Shown: piece by piece, positions 7,728 through 14,980 of the stretch | Layout of the letters: every line of letters begins with the position of its first letter | Position numbering within the stretch: position 1 is the stretch's first letter | Assembly (NCBI GenBank): GCA_039026235.1 | Contig: JBCCMQ010000011.1 | Span: 1 to 64,000, forward strand | Direction: 5' to 3' | Source: JBCCMQ01 sp039026235 | GTDB taxonomy: Bacteria; Pseudomonadota; Alphaproteobacteria; Rhodobacterales; Rhodobacteraceae | Length of the DNA: 64,000 nucleotides | Program-made: the position numbers and the translations under genes | The notes under the pieces: model-generated | What the model was told of the DNA's origin: nothing | The model's database searches: none | Seen by the model: the letters and a program-made list of their open reading frames with translations, nothing else

Positions 7728-9068
7728 ATGAACAGGCATTTTCGCGACCAACGCAAGATCGACCCGAGCCGGGGTGCGTTGCTTGGCGACGGAACACCCA
7801 ACATTGCCGATCGTATCGAAATCGGCCCTACCCGGCTTGCACTGGAGGAATGGGCCGATGCGGGGCTTGAATTGCCCAACCTGCCGGCCATGCGCGAATT
7901 CCGCTGGCGGCGTCTGGTCGATGGCATCAACCGGCGGGACTATGGCGGGCTTTTGGTCTTCGACCCGCTAAACATCCGCTATGCCACCGACAGCACAAAC
8001 ATGCAGCTTTGGAACACCCACAATCCGTTCCGGGCGCTCTTGGTCTGCGCCGACGGGTACATGGTGATCTGGGACTATAAGAACGCACCCTTCCTGAGCA
8101 GCTTCAACCCGCTGGTGCGCGAAGCGCGCTCGGGCGCCGACCTGTTCTACTTTGACCGTGGTGATCAGATCGGTCGTGCTGCCGACACATTCGCCAATGA
8201 AGTCCGGATTCTGATCGAAGAGCATGGCGGCGGCAACAGGCGCCTTGGCGTCGACAAGGTGATGCTGCACGGACTGCGGTCGCTTGAGGCCCAGGGTTTC
8301 AGCGTGATGCCCGGAGAAGAGCTGACCGAAAAGGCCCGGGCAATCAAGGGACCGGATGAGATCAAGGCCATGCGCTGCGCCTCAAACGCCTGCGAAGCAG
8401 CCGTGGCGGCCATGGAGCATGCGGCACGGACCGAGATACCCCGGCGCGAGATGAGCGAAAACGATATCTGGGCGGTACTGCATGCCGAGAACATCCGGCG
8501 CGGCGGCGAATGGATCGAGACGCGCCTTTTGGCGACGGGCCAGCGCACCAACCCATGGTTCCAGGAATGCGGACCGCGCATCGCCCAAATGAACGAGATC
8601 CTGGCATTCGACACCGACCTCGTGGGAAGCTATGGCATCTGCGTCGATATAAGCCGGACGTGGTGGATCGGCGACCGGAAGCCGCGCCCGGACATGGTCT
8701 ATGCCATGCAGCATTCCCACGAGCACATCATGACCAATATGGAGATGATCGCCCCCGGCGTTCACATGCGCGATCTGACCTTCAACAGCCACCGTCTGGA
8801 CGACAAGTTTCAGGACCAGAAGTACGGGTGCCTGATGCACGGTGTCGGCCTGTGCGATGAATGGCCGCTGATCGCCTATCCGAACAAATTTGTGGAAGGC
8901 GCCTTTGACTATGAACTTGAGCCGGGCATGGTGCTTTGCGTCGAAGTTCTGGCCGGCGAAGTGGGCGGCGACTTTTCAATCAAGCTGGAAGATCAGGTGC
9001 TTGTTACGGAAACGGGCTATGAGAACCTGACACGCTATCCTTTCGATCCGATACTCATGGGCGGCTAG
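7728..9068 (+). CDS. dddP: Dimethylsulfoniopropionate lyase DddP
   Basis: DddP cleaves DMSP to dimethyl sulfide and acrylate in the cytoplasm. This 446-residue M24 (creatinase/aminopeptidase fold) protein has the DddP length and N-terminus (MNRHFRDQRKIDPSRG). All known metal ligands fall at the published positions: Asp295 and Asp297 (FDTD), Asp307 (VDIS), His371 (HGVG), Glu406 (CVE) and Glu421 (KLED). The substrate-site residues Trp95, Tyr366 and the proposed catalytic base Asp377 are also present. ATG 7728 has the strong ribosome-binding site AGGAAGGGGAG. It is divergent from the methyltransferase/DUF3445 operon, with 112 bases between for both promoters. A plain Xaa-Pro aminopeptidase is excluded by the DddP-specific residues. 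Confidence 0.95.
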   Translation: MNRHFRDQRKIDPSRGALLGDGTPNIADRIEIGPTRLALEEWADAGLELPNLPAMREFRWRRLVDGINRRDYGGLLVFDPLNIRYATDSTNMQLWNTHNPFRALLVCADGYMVIWDYKNAPFLSSFNPLVREARSGADLFYFDRGDQIGRAADTFANEVRILIEEHGGGNRRLGVDKVMLHGLRSLEAQGFSVMPGEELTEKARAIKGPDEIKAMRCASNACEAAVAAMEHAARTEIPRREMSENDIWAVLHAENIRRGGEWIETRLLATGQRTNPWFQECGPRIAQMNEILAFDTDLVGSYGICVDISRTWWIGDRKPRPDMVYAMQHSHEHIMTNMEMIAPGVHMRDLTFNSHRLDDKFQDQKYGCLMHGVGLCDEWPLIAYPNKFVEGAFDYELEPGMVLCVEVLAGEVGGDFSIKLEDQVLVTETGYENLTRYPFDPILMGG

Positions 9069-9181
9069 CGCCCGTTTCGTCCAGCGTCACCTTAGCGTGA
9101 TAAGCCTTGTTTGGCGGATGCAATGTGACAATCGTAGAACGGGCGCACGGCCAATTGGGCCCCGCCGAGCAGGAGACCGAA

Positions 9182-10396
9182 ATGGGCATCGAGCGGATCA
9201 CATTTGACGGCCATGCGGGCAGCCTGGCGGCGCGATTGGACATGCCCGACGGCCCCCATCTGGCGACCGCGCTTTTCGCGCATTGCTTTACCTGCTCAAA
9301 GGACATTCCGGCCGCCCGGCGTATCGCCGCGCGTCTGGCGTCGTCGGGGATTGCCGTGCTTCGGTTCGATTTTACAGGGCTCGGGCATTCCGGCGGCGAA
9401 TTTGAAAATACGAGCTTCACCTCCAACGTACAGGATCTTGTCGAAGCGTCGGAATACCTGGCCGGCCGCGGCATGGCGCCGGAGCTTCTGATCGGCCATT
9501 CGCTTGGCGGTGCGGCGGTGCTGAAGGCCGCCGGGCAGATTGCGTCTGTCAAGGCTGTTGTCACGCTCGGGGCGCCAGCCGATCCCGGCCATGTGACCCA
9601 TAATTTTGCCGATGCGGTCGACAGGATCATGCGCGACGGCAGCGCCGAGGTCAGCCTGGGCGGGCGGCCGTTTCGCATCGGGCGCGACTTTGTCGAAGAT
9701 GTGCGCTCAGAGGTTCTGACACCTGAGATCGCCCGCATGAACAAGGCGCTTCTGGTCATGCACGCGCCCCGGGATGCGACCGTGGGGATCGAGAACGCGT
9801 CCGAGATCTTCATGGCGGCAAAACACCCCAAGAGCTTTGTCACGCTGGACAAGGCGGACCATCTGATCAGCAGACCCGAAGATGCCGAATATGCCGCCGA
9901 GGTGATCGGCGCCTGGGTGGCGCGCTATGTCGATGTGACACCGCCGCCACCGCCGCCGGGTGCGCCCGAGGGCGTCGTTCGGGTGTCGGAATCCGACGCC
10001 AAAGGGTTCCTTCAGGACATCACCACCGGCGCGGGCCATCACCTGTTGGCGGATGAACCCGTGGCTTACGGCGGCACCAACCAGGGGATGAGCCCCTATG
10101 GCTTTATGGCGGCGGGTCTTGGCGCCTGCACCTCGATGACGATCCGCATGTATGCCCGGCGCAAGGGCATGGGGCTAGAGCACGTCTATGTGGATGTGAC
10201 CCACAACAAGGTCCACGCCCAGGATGCGGATGCCGCGGTTGGCGAAAAGATCGACAGCTTCCGCCGGGAAATTCACCTGCAAGGCACGCTGAGTGAAGCG
10301 GAACGGAACCGCCTGCTCGAGATTGCCGACAAATGCCCCGTACACCGCACGCTAGAGCGGACCAGCCACATTGAGACGGTACTGGCGGACGCCTGA
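9182..10396 (+). CDS. Alpha/beta hydrolase-OsmC fusion protein
   Basis: A 404-residue two-domain protein. Residues 1-250 are an alpha/beta hydrolase with nucleophile elbow GHSLGG (Ser107), a likely acid Asp198 and His227. After a proline hinge (PPPPPPG, 254-260), residues 261-404 are an OsmC/Ohr domain with the redox cysteines Cys316 (GLGACTSMT) and Cys385 (DKCPVHRT). OsmC domains reduce organic hydroperoxides; the fused hydrolase may release fatty-acid hydroperoxides from esters. It is cytoplasmic. The start ATG 9182 has AGGAG nearby; the longer frame from 9107 lacks one. It lies downstream of dddP on the same strand, 113 bases away, and a shared role is only a guess. Confidence 0.92.
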   Translation: MGIERITFDGHAGSLAARLDMPDGPHLATALFAHCFTCSKDIPAARRIAARLASSGIAVLRFDFTGLGHSGGEFENTSFTSNVQDLVEASEYLAGRGMAPELLIGHSLGGAAVLKAAGQIASVKAVVTLGAPADPGHVTHNFADAVDRIMRDGSAEVSLGGRPFRIGRDFVEDVRSEVLTPEIARMNKALLVMHAPRDATVGIENASEIFMAAKHPKSFVTLDKADHLISRPEDAEYAAEVIGAWVARYVDVTPPPPPPGAPEGVVRVSESDAKGFLQDITTGAGHHLLADEPVAYGGTNQGMSPYGFMAAGLGACTSMTIRMYARRKGMGLEHVYVDVTHNKVHAQDADAAVGEKIDSFRREIHLQGTLSEAERNRLLEIADKCPVHRTLERTSHIETVLADA

Positions 10397-10411
10397 TCCT
10401 GCGTTGTCCGC

Positions 10412-10693
10412 CTAGCGGGCACGCGCCGGTAGAGGTGTCGGCCGGTTGACAGGCGGGCGGTGAATGGGCGGTGTCGGGCGCGGCGGCTTAGCCGTGGGCG
10501 GGCGCGGTGGACGCGGCGGCGTGACGGCCACCGGCGGCCGGTTGTAGCGCCAGTAATAGTCATTCCAGTACATCGACGATCCATAGTAAAAGCTTGAGTT
10601 GCCCGAGGACACGCCGACGCCAAGCTGGCATCCGCAAAGCCAGAGAACCGTCAAGCAGAGTGCGGTGATCGGCAAGAATTTGGGCACCATCAT
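10412..10693 (-). CDS. Small proline-rich lipoprotein
   Basis: A 93-residue protein starting MMVPKFLPITALCLTVLWLCGCQ, a short lipoprotein signal with lipobox LCGC, so it is probably anchored in a membrane facing the periplasm. The mature part has an aromatic stretch (SSFYYGSSMYWNDYYWRYN) and then a Pro/Arg/Thr-rich tail with PPRPPRPP repeats, likely extended and basic. No catalytic domain is visible. The start lies one base after the stop of the upstream secreted protein (10695-10697), so they are co-transcribed and probably translationally coupled. Function unknown. Confidence 0.7.
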   Translation of the reverse strand: MMVPKFLPITALCLTVLWLCGCQLGVGVSSGNSSFYYGSSMYWNDYYWRYNRPPVAVTPPRPPRPPTAKPPRPTPPIHRPPVNRPTPLPARAR

Positions 10694-10694
10694 G

Positions 10695-11246
10695 CTAACG
10701 CCCCAACCGGAAGGTGCCGAAGATATCGCTGACGGCTTGTCCGAAATCTGGATCCACACCGTTTTCGAAAACAGCCAGACCGATTGCGACCCGGCTGCCC
10801 GGCAACTCGATCAGCGCCACCGTAAAGCTCAGACCCGCGCCATCGCGCCGTCCGGTGCCCGAGAAGCTTTCGGCGCGGCGGCCGGCGATCCGGCCCGTCC
10901 GGCTTTGGGTGACGACGGGCTCTTCCACGACAAAGCGGCCTAGATCAGCAACGTAATCCTGGGCTTCTTGCAGGGTAGAGACACCATCCGGTGACATGAA
11001 GCCCAGAAAAACGCCGGGCTCAGCGGTGGGCTGCAGACCGAGGACGCGCGGCACAGTACCTTCGCCGCCGAGACGTTCGTCGGAAAGGCTGCGCACACCG
11101 CCGGTACGCACTGTCCAGAAATCCGGTGCCTCGACGGTAAACAGGGCGCGGCCCTCGGCAAGATAGGTGACAGGGACCTGCGCATAAGCAGGCGCCAAGA
11201 TAGGCCCCGCCAAAAGTGACCAGACGATCAGTGAGAATTTCGTCAC
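10695..11246 (-). CDS. Secreted protein of unknown function
   Basis: A 183-residue protein with a classical signal peptide (MTKFSLIVWSLLAGPILAPAYA, cleavage after AYA). The mature 160 residues look like a small soluble domain, with a central block VTQSRTGRIAGRRAESFSGTG and a C-terminal PDFGQAVSDIFGTFRLGR, similar in style to periplasmic beta-sandwich proteins of Rhodobacteraceae. I do not recognise a named family. It is first in a two-gene unit with the proline-rich lipoprotein, so both probably act in the envelope. Confidence 0.75.
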   Translation of the reverse strand: MTKFSLIVWSLLAGPILAPAYAQVPVTYLAEGRALFTVEAPDFWTVRTGGVRSLSDERLGGEGTVPRVLGLQPTAEPGVFLGFMSPDGVSTLQEAQDYVADLGRFVVEEPVVTQSRTGRIAGRRAESFSGTGRRDGAGLSFTVALIELPGSRVAIGLAVFENGVDPDFGQAVSDIFGTFRLGR

Positions 11247-11318
11247 ATGCGCTCCGCCAGCTTTACGTGGCCACTTTGACCTCGCGACCAGCCGTTTGTC
11301 CAGCGCGGGGTTCGATCC

Positions 11319-11522
11319 CTAGAGCTTGCCAATTCGTCGGGTCATGCGCGCAGCCTTGCGGGCCCGTTTTGCGGCTGACTTCGCGGCGCGTTCGGCTGGG
11401 TCCGCAGGGCGCTGTGCCCGCTGGCGACCCGATGCGCCGCGCCCGGGTCCCCGCATGGCCATGGTCATGCCCCGGCGCAGAAACATCCGCAAAATCATGC
11501 TTACGACTCTGTCCATTCGCAT
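11319..11522 (-). CDS. Small highly basic protein downstream of scpB
   Basis: A 67-residue protein very rich in Arg, Met and Ala (MRMDRVVSMILRMFLRRG to RKAARMTRRIGKL). ATG 11522 is four bases after the scpB stop, and GAGGAG at the end of scpB is an ideal ribosome-binding site, so it is expressed with scpAB. Its N-terminal helix is amphipathic to hydrophobic and the tail is strongly cationic. Similar short proteins occur after scpB in other Rhodobacteraceae, but their function is not known to me; nucleic-acid or membrane binding is possible. Confidence 0.72.
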   Translation of the reverse strand: MRMDRVVSMILRMFLRRGMTMAMRGPGRGASGRQRAQRPADPAERAAKSAAKRARKAARMTRRIGKL

Positions 11523-11526
11523 ATTG

Positions 11527-12201
11527 CTACTCCTCGAACATCTCGCCCTGGTCGTCGTGCGCCCCCACCTCGTCGTCTTCTTCCTGATCCGGTTCGGTGC
11601 CCAACGGTGCGGCGGGTCCGGCCCGGTTGTCGAGCAGACCCGCGGCCCGTAGCTCTTTCAGACCCGGAAGGTCGCGGGCCGATTCAAGCCCGAAATGGTC
11701 AAGAAAGCCTTGCGTGACCACAAATGTAACCGGGCGGCCCGGGCTCATCCGGCGGCGGCCGAACCGGATCCATTCAAGTTCAATCAGTTGATCGATCGTA
11801 CCACGGCTGACCGACACGCCCCTGATCTCTTCGATCTCTGGCCTGGTTACCGGCTGGTGATAGGCCACAATGGCCAGTGTTTCGACGGCGGCACGGCTGA
11901 GCTTGCGGGTCTCGGTCGTCTCGTGGCGCATCAGAAAGCCGAGATCGGGCGCGGTCCGGATTGCCCAGGCATCGCCTACGCGCACCACGTTGACGCCGCG
12001 CCCTTCGTATCTTTTGCGCAGATGCACCATTGCCTCGGCCACGTCAGATCCATGCGGCATGCGCGCTTCGATGTCGCGAACGGTGATCGGTTCGGCCGTG
12101 GCAAAAAGGATCGCCTCGACCATGCGCATCTGTTCGGCCATGGGGGGCGCCTCGAACAGGCTGGCCTCTTCCGTGGCAGGATCCTCGGCCGGCTCGGTCA
12201 T
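11527..12201 (-). CDS. scpB: Segregation and condensation protein B
   Basis: ScpB joins ScpA and Smc in the bacterial condensin that organises and segregates the chromosome. The 224-residue protein has two winged-helix domains: the N-terminal one with MVEAILFATAEPITVRDIEARM (about 27-48) and the second with RAAVETLAIVAYHQPVTRPEI and RGVSVSRGTIDQLIELEWI, the most conserved ScpB block. The acidic C-terminal tail is typical. Its ATG overlaps the scpA stop by ATGA (12198-12201), so the two subunits are translationally coupled. It is cytoplasmic, on the nucleoid. Confidence 0.95.
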   Translation of the reverse strand: MTEPAEDPATEEASLFEAPPMAEQMRMVEAILFATAEPITVRDIEARMPHGSDVAEAMVHLRKRYEGRGVNVVRVGDAWAIRTAPDLGFLMRHETTETRKLSRAAVETLAIVAYHQPVTRPEIEEIRGVSVSRGTIDQLIELEWIRFGRRRMSPGRPVTFVVTQGFLDHFGLESARDLPGLKELRAAGLLDNRAGPAAPLGTEPDQEEDDEVGAHDDQGEMFEE

Positions 12202-13001
12202 GGGCCGGGCTCCTTGCGGCGCAATTGGATCGGCGCGAAACTGGCGTGTTGGCGTATCTCAATCTGCCCTGCCTTCGCCAGTTCGAGCGACGCCGCAAAA
12301 TTCGCCGCAGTGGCCGAGCGGCGGCGCGCGGGATCGTGCTGCCATTCCTCGGGCAGATAAGTCGACAAATCCGTCCAGACCCCGGCAAAGCCGATCAGGG
12401 TGCGCATCCGCTCAAGCGCCTCTTCAAGCGTCATCACCGCGTCGCGGTCCATACTGTAGGGGCGGAAATCATCGCGTGTCTTGATCCGCGCATAGGCCTG
12501 CATCAGATCAAGCAGCGATGCCGTATAGCGCACGCGTCGGACGCGCCTGACATCTTCGGGCAGGCCCCGTGCAAAGAAATCACGGCCCAGCCGGTCTCGA
12601 CCCATAAGCTGCGCCGCCGCATCGCGCATTGCCGAAAGCCGTTCGAGTTGAAAGGCCAGATGCGCCGCCAGTTCTTCGCCCGACGGGCCTTCGTCGGCCG
12701 GATCGGGCGGCAGAAGCAGCCGGGATTTCAGAAAGGCCAGCCAGGCCGCCATGACCAGATAGTCGGCCGCCAGTTCGATCCGCAGCGTTCTGGCCTGGCT
12801 GATGAAGTCCATGTACTGCTCGGCCAGCGCCAGGACCGAAATCTTACGCAGGTCGACCTTCTGGGTCCGGCTGAGCGTCAGCAAAAGATCCAGCGGCCCC
12901 TCGAATCCGTCCACATCCACGATCAGCGCCTCGGTGGCCACCCGCGCGGCAACGGCGTCGCTGGTGGGCAAGGGGGTCACGTTTGGGTCGGACTCAGTCA
13001 T
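12198..13001 (-). CDS. scpA: Segregation and condensation protein A
   Basis: ScpA is the kleisin that bridges the Smc heads. The protein has 267 residues when started at ATG 13001 (MTESDPNVTPLPTSD). The kleisin N-terminal signature is clear: VDVDGFEGPLDLLLTLSRTQKVDLRKISVLALAEQY, followed by YLVMAAWLAFLKSRLLLP; the C-terminal winged helix carries SLELAKAGQIEIRQ. The start overlaps the end of nagZ by eight bases and the stop overlaps scpB by four. The longer frame to 13088 runs inside nagZ and is not used. Confidence 0.95.
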   Translation of the reverse strand: MTESDPNVTPLPTSDAVAARVATEALIVDVDGFEGPLDLLLTLSRTQKVDLRKISVLALAEQYMDFISQARTLRIELAADYLVMAAWLAFLKSRLLLPPDPADEGPSGEELAAHLAFQLERLSAMRDAAAQLMGRDRLGRDFFARGLPEDVRRVRRVRYTASLLDLMQAYARIKTRDDFRPYSMDRDAVMTLEEALERMRTLIGFAGVWTDLSTYLPEEWQHDPARRRSATAANFAASLELAKAGQIEIRQHASFAPIQLRRKEPGP

Positions 13002-14001
13002 CGGCGCGTCCTGCGAACAGCGCCTCAAATTCGGACGCGGCCGCGTCAATGTCAATTGCCGCAGGTGACGTACGCGCCGCGTCCGCACGGTCAGAGCGTT
13101 CTACGCCTTCGGGCGACAGCTGTGGGCAGACCTGCATCAGAAGGTCCATATCGGCCCGATCCCCATTGCAGTGCAGCACCGCATCGCAGCCGGCCGCCAG
13201 CGCCGCCGTACCGCGTGCAGCCACATCGCCGTCGAGCGCTTCCATTGATATGTCATCGGTCATCAGGAAACCGGAAAAGCCGATGTCCCTGCGGATCAGG
13301 TCGATTACTTTCTGGCTCACGGTCGCGGCCCGGCCGGGATCAACGGCGTCCAGGACGATATGCGCGGTCATGCCAAGGGGCATGTCCGCCAGTGCGCGGA
13401 AAGGCGCGAAATCCCAACCGGTCAGTTTGGATAGCTCTGCATCAACCACAGGCAGGGCCAGATGGCTGTCGACGTGGGCCCGGCCATATCCGGGAAGATG
13501 CTTCAGAACGGACAGAACGCCCGCAGCCGCCTGCCCTTCTGCTAGCGCCCGCGCATTGGCGGTCACCTGATCCGGCGTTTCGCCGTAAAGGCGGTTTCGC
13601 AGGATCGGATGCGTCGCCGGTTCCGCGATATCGGCCAGGGGCGTGCAGTTCACGTCGATGCCAACCGCGGCGAGTTCACTGCCGATCAGGAACCCGCGCA
13701 GAAAGAAGCTGCGCGCCTGATCGGCGGGCCGGACCGAAGCGGCCTGATCCAACGCCGGCGGATAACGTCTCCAATGCGGCGCCGTCATCCGAGCCACGCG
13801 CCCGCCTTCCTGATCGATCAAAACAGGTGCGTCGCGCCCAACGCTGTCACGCAAATCTCCGGTCAGGCAGCGAAGCTGATCCGGCGCTTTGATGTTGCGC
13901 GCGAAGACGATAAATCCCCAAGGGTCGGCGTCGCGGAAAAACGCCGCTTCTTCTGGGTCGAGTTCGGGGCCTGCGCAGCCAAAGATACAGGCCGCCGGCA
14001 C
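12994..14001 (-). CDS. nagZ: Beta-N-acetylhexosaminidase (GH3)
   Basis: NagZ removes GlcNAc from anhydro-muropeptides in cytoplasmic peptidoglycan recycling. The 335-residue GH3 protein shows VLIDQEGGRVARM (60-72), KHLPGYGRAHVDSH (167-180) with the Asp-His dyad of NagZ in DSH, and the nucleophile in MTDDISMEAL (D249/D250). The PGYG of the loop replaces the PGHG of enterobacterial NagZ. It starts at GTG 14001, four bases after the stop of the SPOR gene, and overlaps scpA, so argS-SPOR-nagZ-scpA-scpB forms one dense run. The SPOR neighbour also points to cell-wall work. Confidence 0.93.
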   Translation of the reverse strand: MPAACIFGCAGPELDPEEAAFFRDADPWGFIVFARNIKAPDQLRCLTGDLRDSVGRDAPVLIDQEGGRVARMTAPHWRRYPPALDQAASVRPADQARSFFLRGFLIGSELAAVGIDVNCTPLADIAEPATHPILRNRLYGETPDQVTANARALAEGQAAAGVLSVLKHLPGYGRAHVDSHLALPVVDAELSKLTGWDFAPFRALADMPLGMTAHIVLDAVDPGRAATVSQKVIDLIRRDIGFSGFLMTDDISMEALDGDVAARGTAALAAGCDAVLHCNGDRADMDLLMQVCPQLSPEGVERSDRADAARTSPAAIDIDAAASEFEALFAGRADD

Positions 14002-14005
14002 GCCG

Positions 14006-14920
14006 CTACCGGGTCACGACGGGGATGCAACTGGCATCTTCCGCCATCAGCGTGGCGCAAAAACGCCGCGCGTCTGCCAGATCGTCGAAGCCTGCGGCGC
14101 GCAGACGATAGAACGACCGGCCAGCCGTGGTTGCGGGCTGAATGACCGGCGTCTTGCCGGCGACGAAATCGGCGAATGTGTTCTGAAGTCTTGACCACTC
14201 TTCCTCGGCCTCGTCACGGGTGGGATAGGCACCAAGCTGAACCAGCCGGGTGCCCGGTGCCAGAGCCGCCGGGTCAAGCGGCTGTGCGACTGAGGCCGAT
14301 GCCAGCGTCGCAGTCGGTCTTGCCCGCGGCCGGATAGAGCGCACCGATGCCGATGGTGCGGGCGTCTCAAGGCTTGCCTGTTCCACCAAGGGCATTGCAC
14401 CTTCTTCGGTCAGTGCGGCGGCCAGTGCGGCCGCTACGGCCCTATCGGTGGCAGTGCGAATTTCAGCCGCTTCGACATCGAGCGCCGCCAGCAACACCAC
14501 GGCCTCTGGATTTTCCTCGACCGGGGCTTCTTCGGGTGTCGCCTCGGCCATCTCGACCGCCGGAATATCCTCGGCGTCGAGCGCCATCGGGGCCGGGGCC
14601 AGTACCAGTTGGTCCGGCATATCTTCCGCCGCACCTTCCGCCTTCACGTGATTTACCGCCAAACCCTGATGGTCTGTCGACTGTCCGCCGGGATTGTCCG
14701 GCTGGATGCGCATGGGCCCCTCAAGGGCGCGCACTACCGGCACCCCCGAGACATCGCGTACCGCGAGATTATAGCCCCAATAGCCAAGCCCCGCGATCAG
14801 TGACACCGAAATCACCGCCGCCAGGCTTTTGAAAATGCTGGAAAACTCATCAGCCGCGCTGGTGTGCGCGCCGTCAGAGTCATATTGCTCTGAATAGCCC
14901 ATATCGATCACTGCTCTCAT
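14006..14920 (-). CDS. SPOR domain membrane protein
   Basis: A 304-residue bitopic protein: short cytoplasmic N-terminus, one membrane helix at about 32-52 (SLAAVISVSLIAGLGYWGYN), a long acidic, Ala/Glu-rich periplasmic linker, and a C-terminal SPOR domain from about 225 (GTRLVQLGAYPTRDEAEEEW to the end). SPOR domains bind glycan strands lacking stem peptides and often localise proteins to the division septum. The two cysteines in the SPOR domain (RRFCATLMAEDASC) may form a disulfide. It lies between argS and nagZ. The start could be ATG 14920 or the ATG six codons later (MGYSEQYD). Confidence 0.88.
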   Translation of the reverse strand: MRAVIDMGYSEQYDSDGAHTSAADEFSSIFKSLAAVISVSLIAGLGYWGYNLAVRDVSGVPVVRALEGPMRIQPDNPGGQSTDHQGLAVNHVKAEGAAEDMPDQLVLAPAPMALDAEDIPAVEMAEATPEEAPVEENPEAVVLLAALDVEAAEIRTATDRAVAAALAAALTEEGAMPLVEQASLETPAPSASVRSIRPRARPTATLASASVAQPLDPAALAPGTRLVQLGAYPTRDEAEEEWSRLQNTFADFVAGKTPVIQPATTAGRSFYRLRAAGFDDLADARRFCATLMAEDASCIPVVTR

Positions 14921-14980
14921 TCGCGATCCGGATCAACGCCCGGACCGTCTGTTCCGCCTCACCCCGGCAGGTCGGCTTTT

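Noticed and set aside
7616..7930. N-terminal extension of the methyltransferase frame
   Set aside because: The extension would run antisense through the start of dddP and has low-complexity Ser/Arg content; ATG 7615 with AAGGAA is better.
9068..9146. Inverted repeat GCGCCCGTT / AACGGGCGC, 61 bases apart
   Set aside because: The loop is too long for a terminator, and no mobile element or coding content is between the arms, so it is probably chance or a weak long-range fold.
11290..11345. tRNA-like sequence with GGGGTTCGATCCC
   Set aside because: The T-loop-like bases are there but there is no matching acceptor stem, D arm or anticodon arm.
12225..13892. 555-codon open frame on the plus strand
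   Set aside because: It is antisense to scpA and nagZ, Arg/Pro-rich and without domains; GC-rich coding DNA commonly leaves such open shadow frames.
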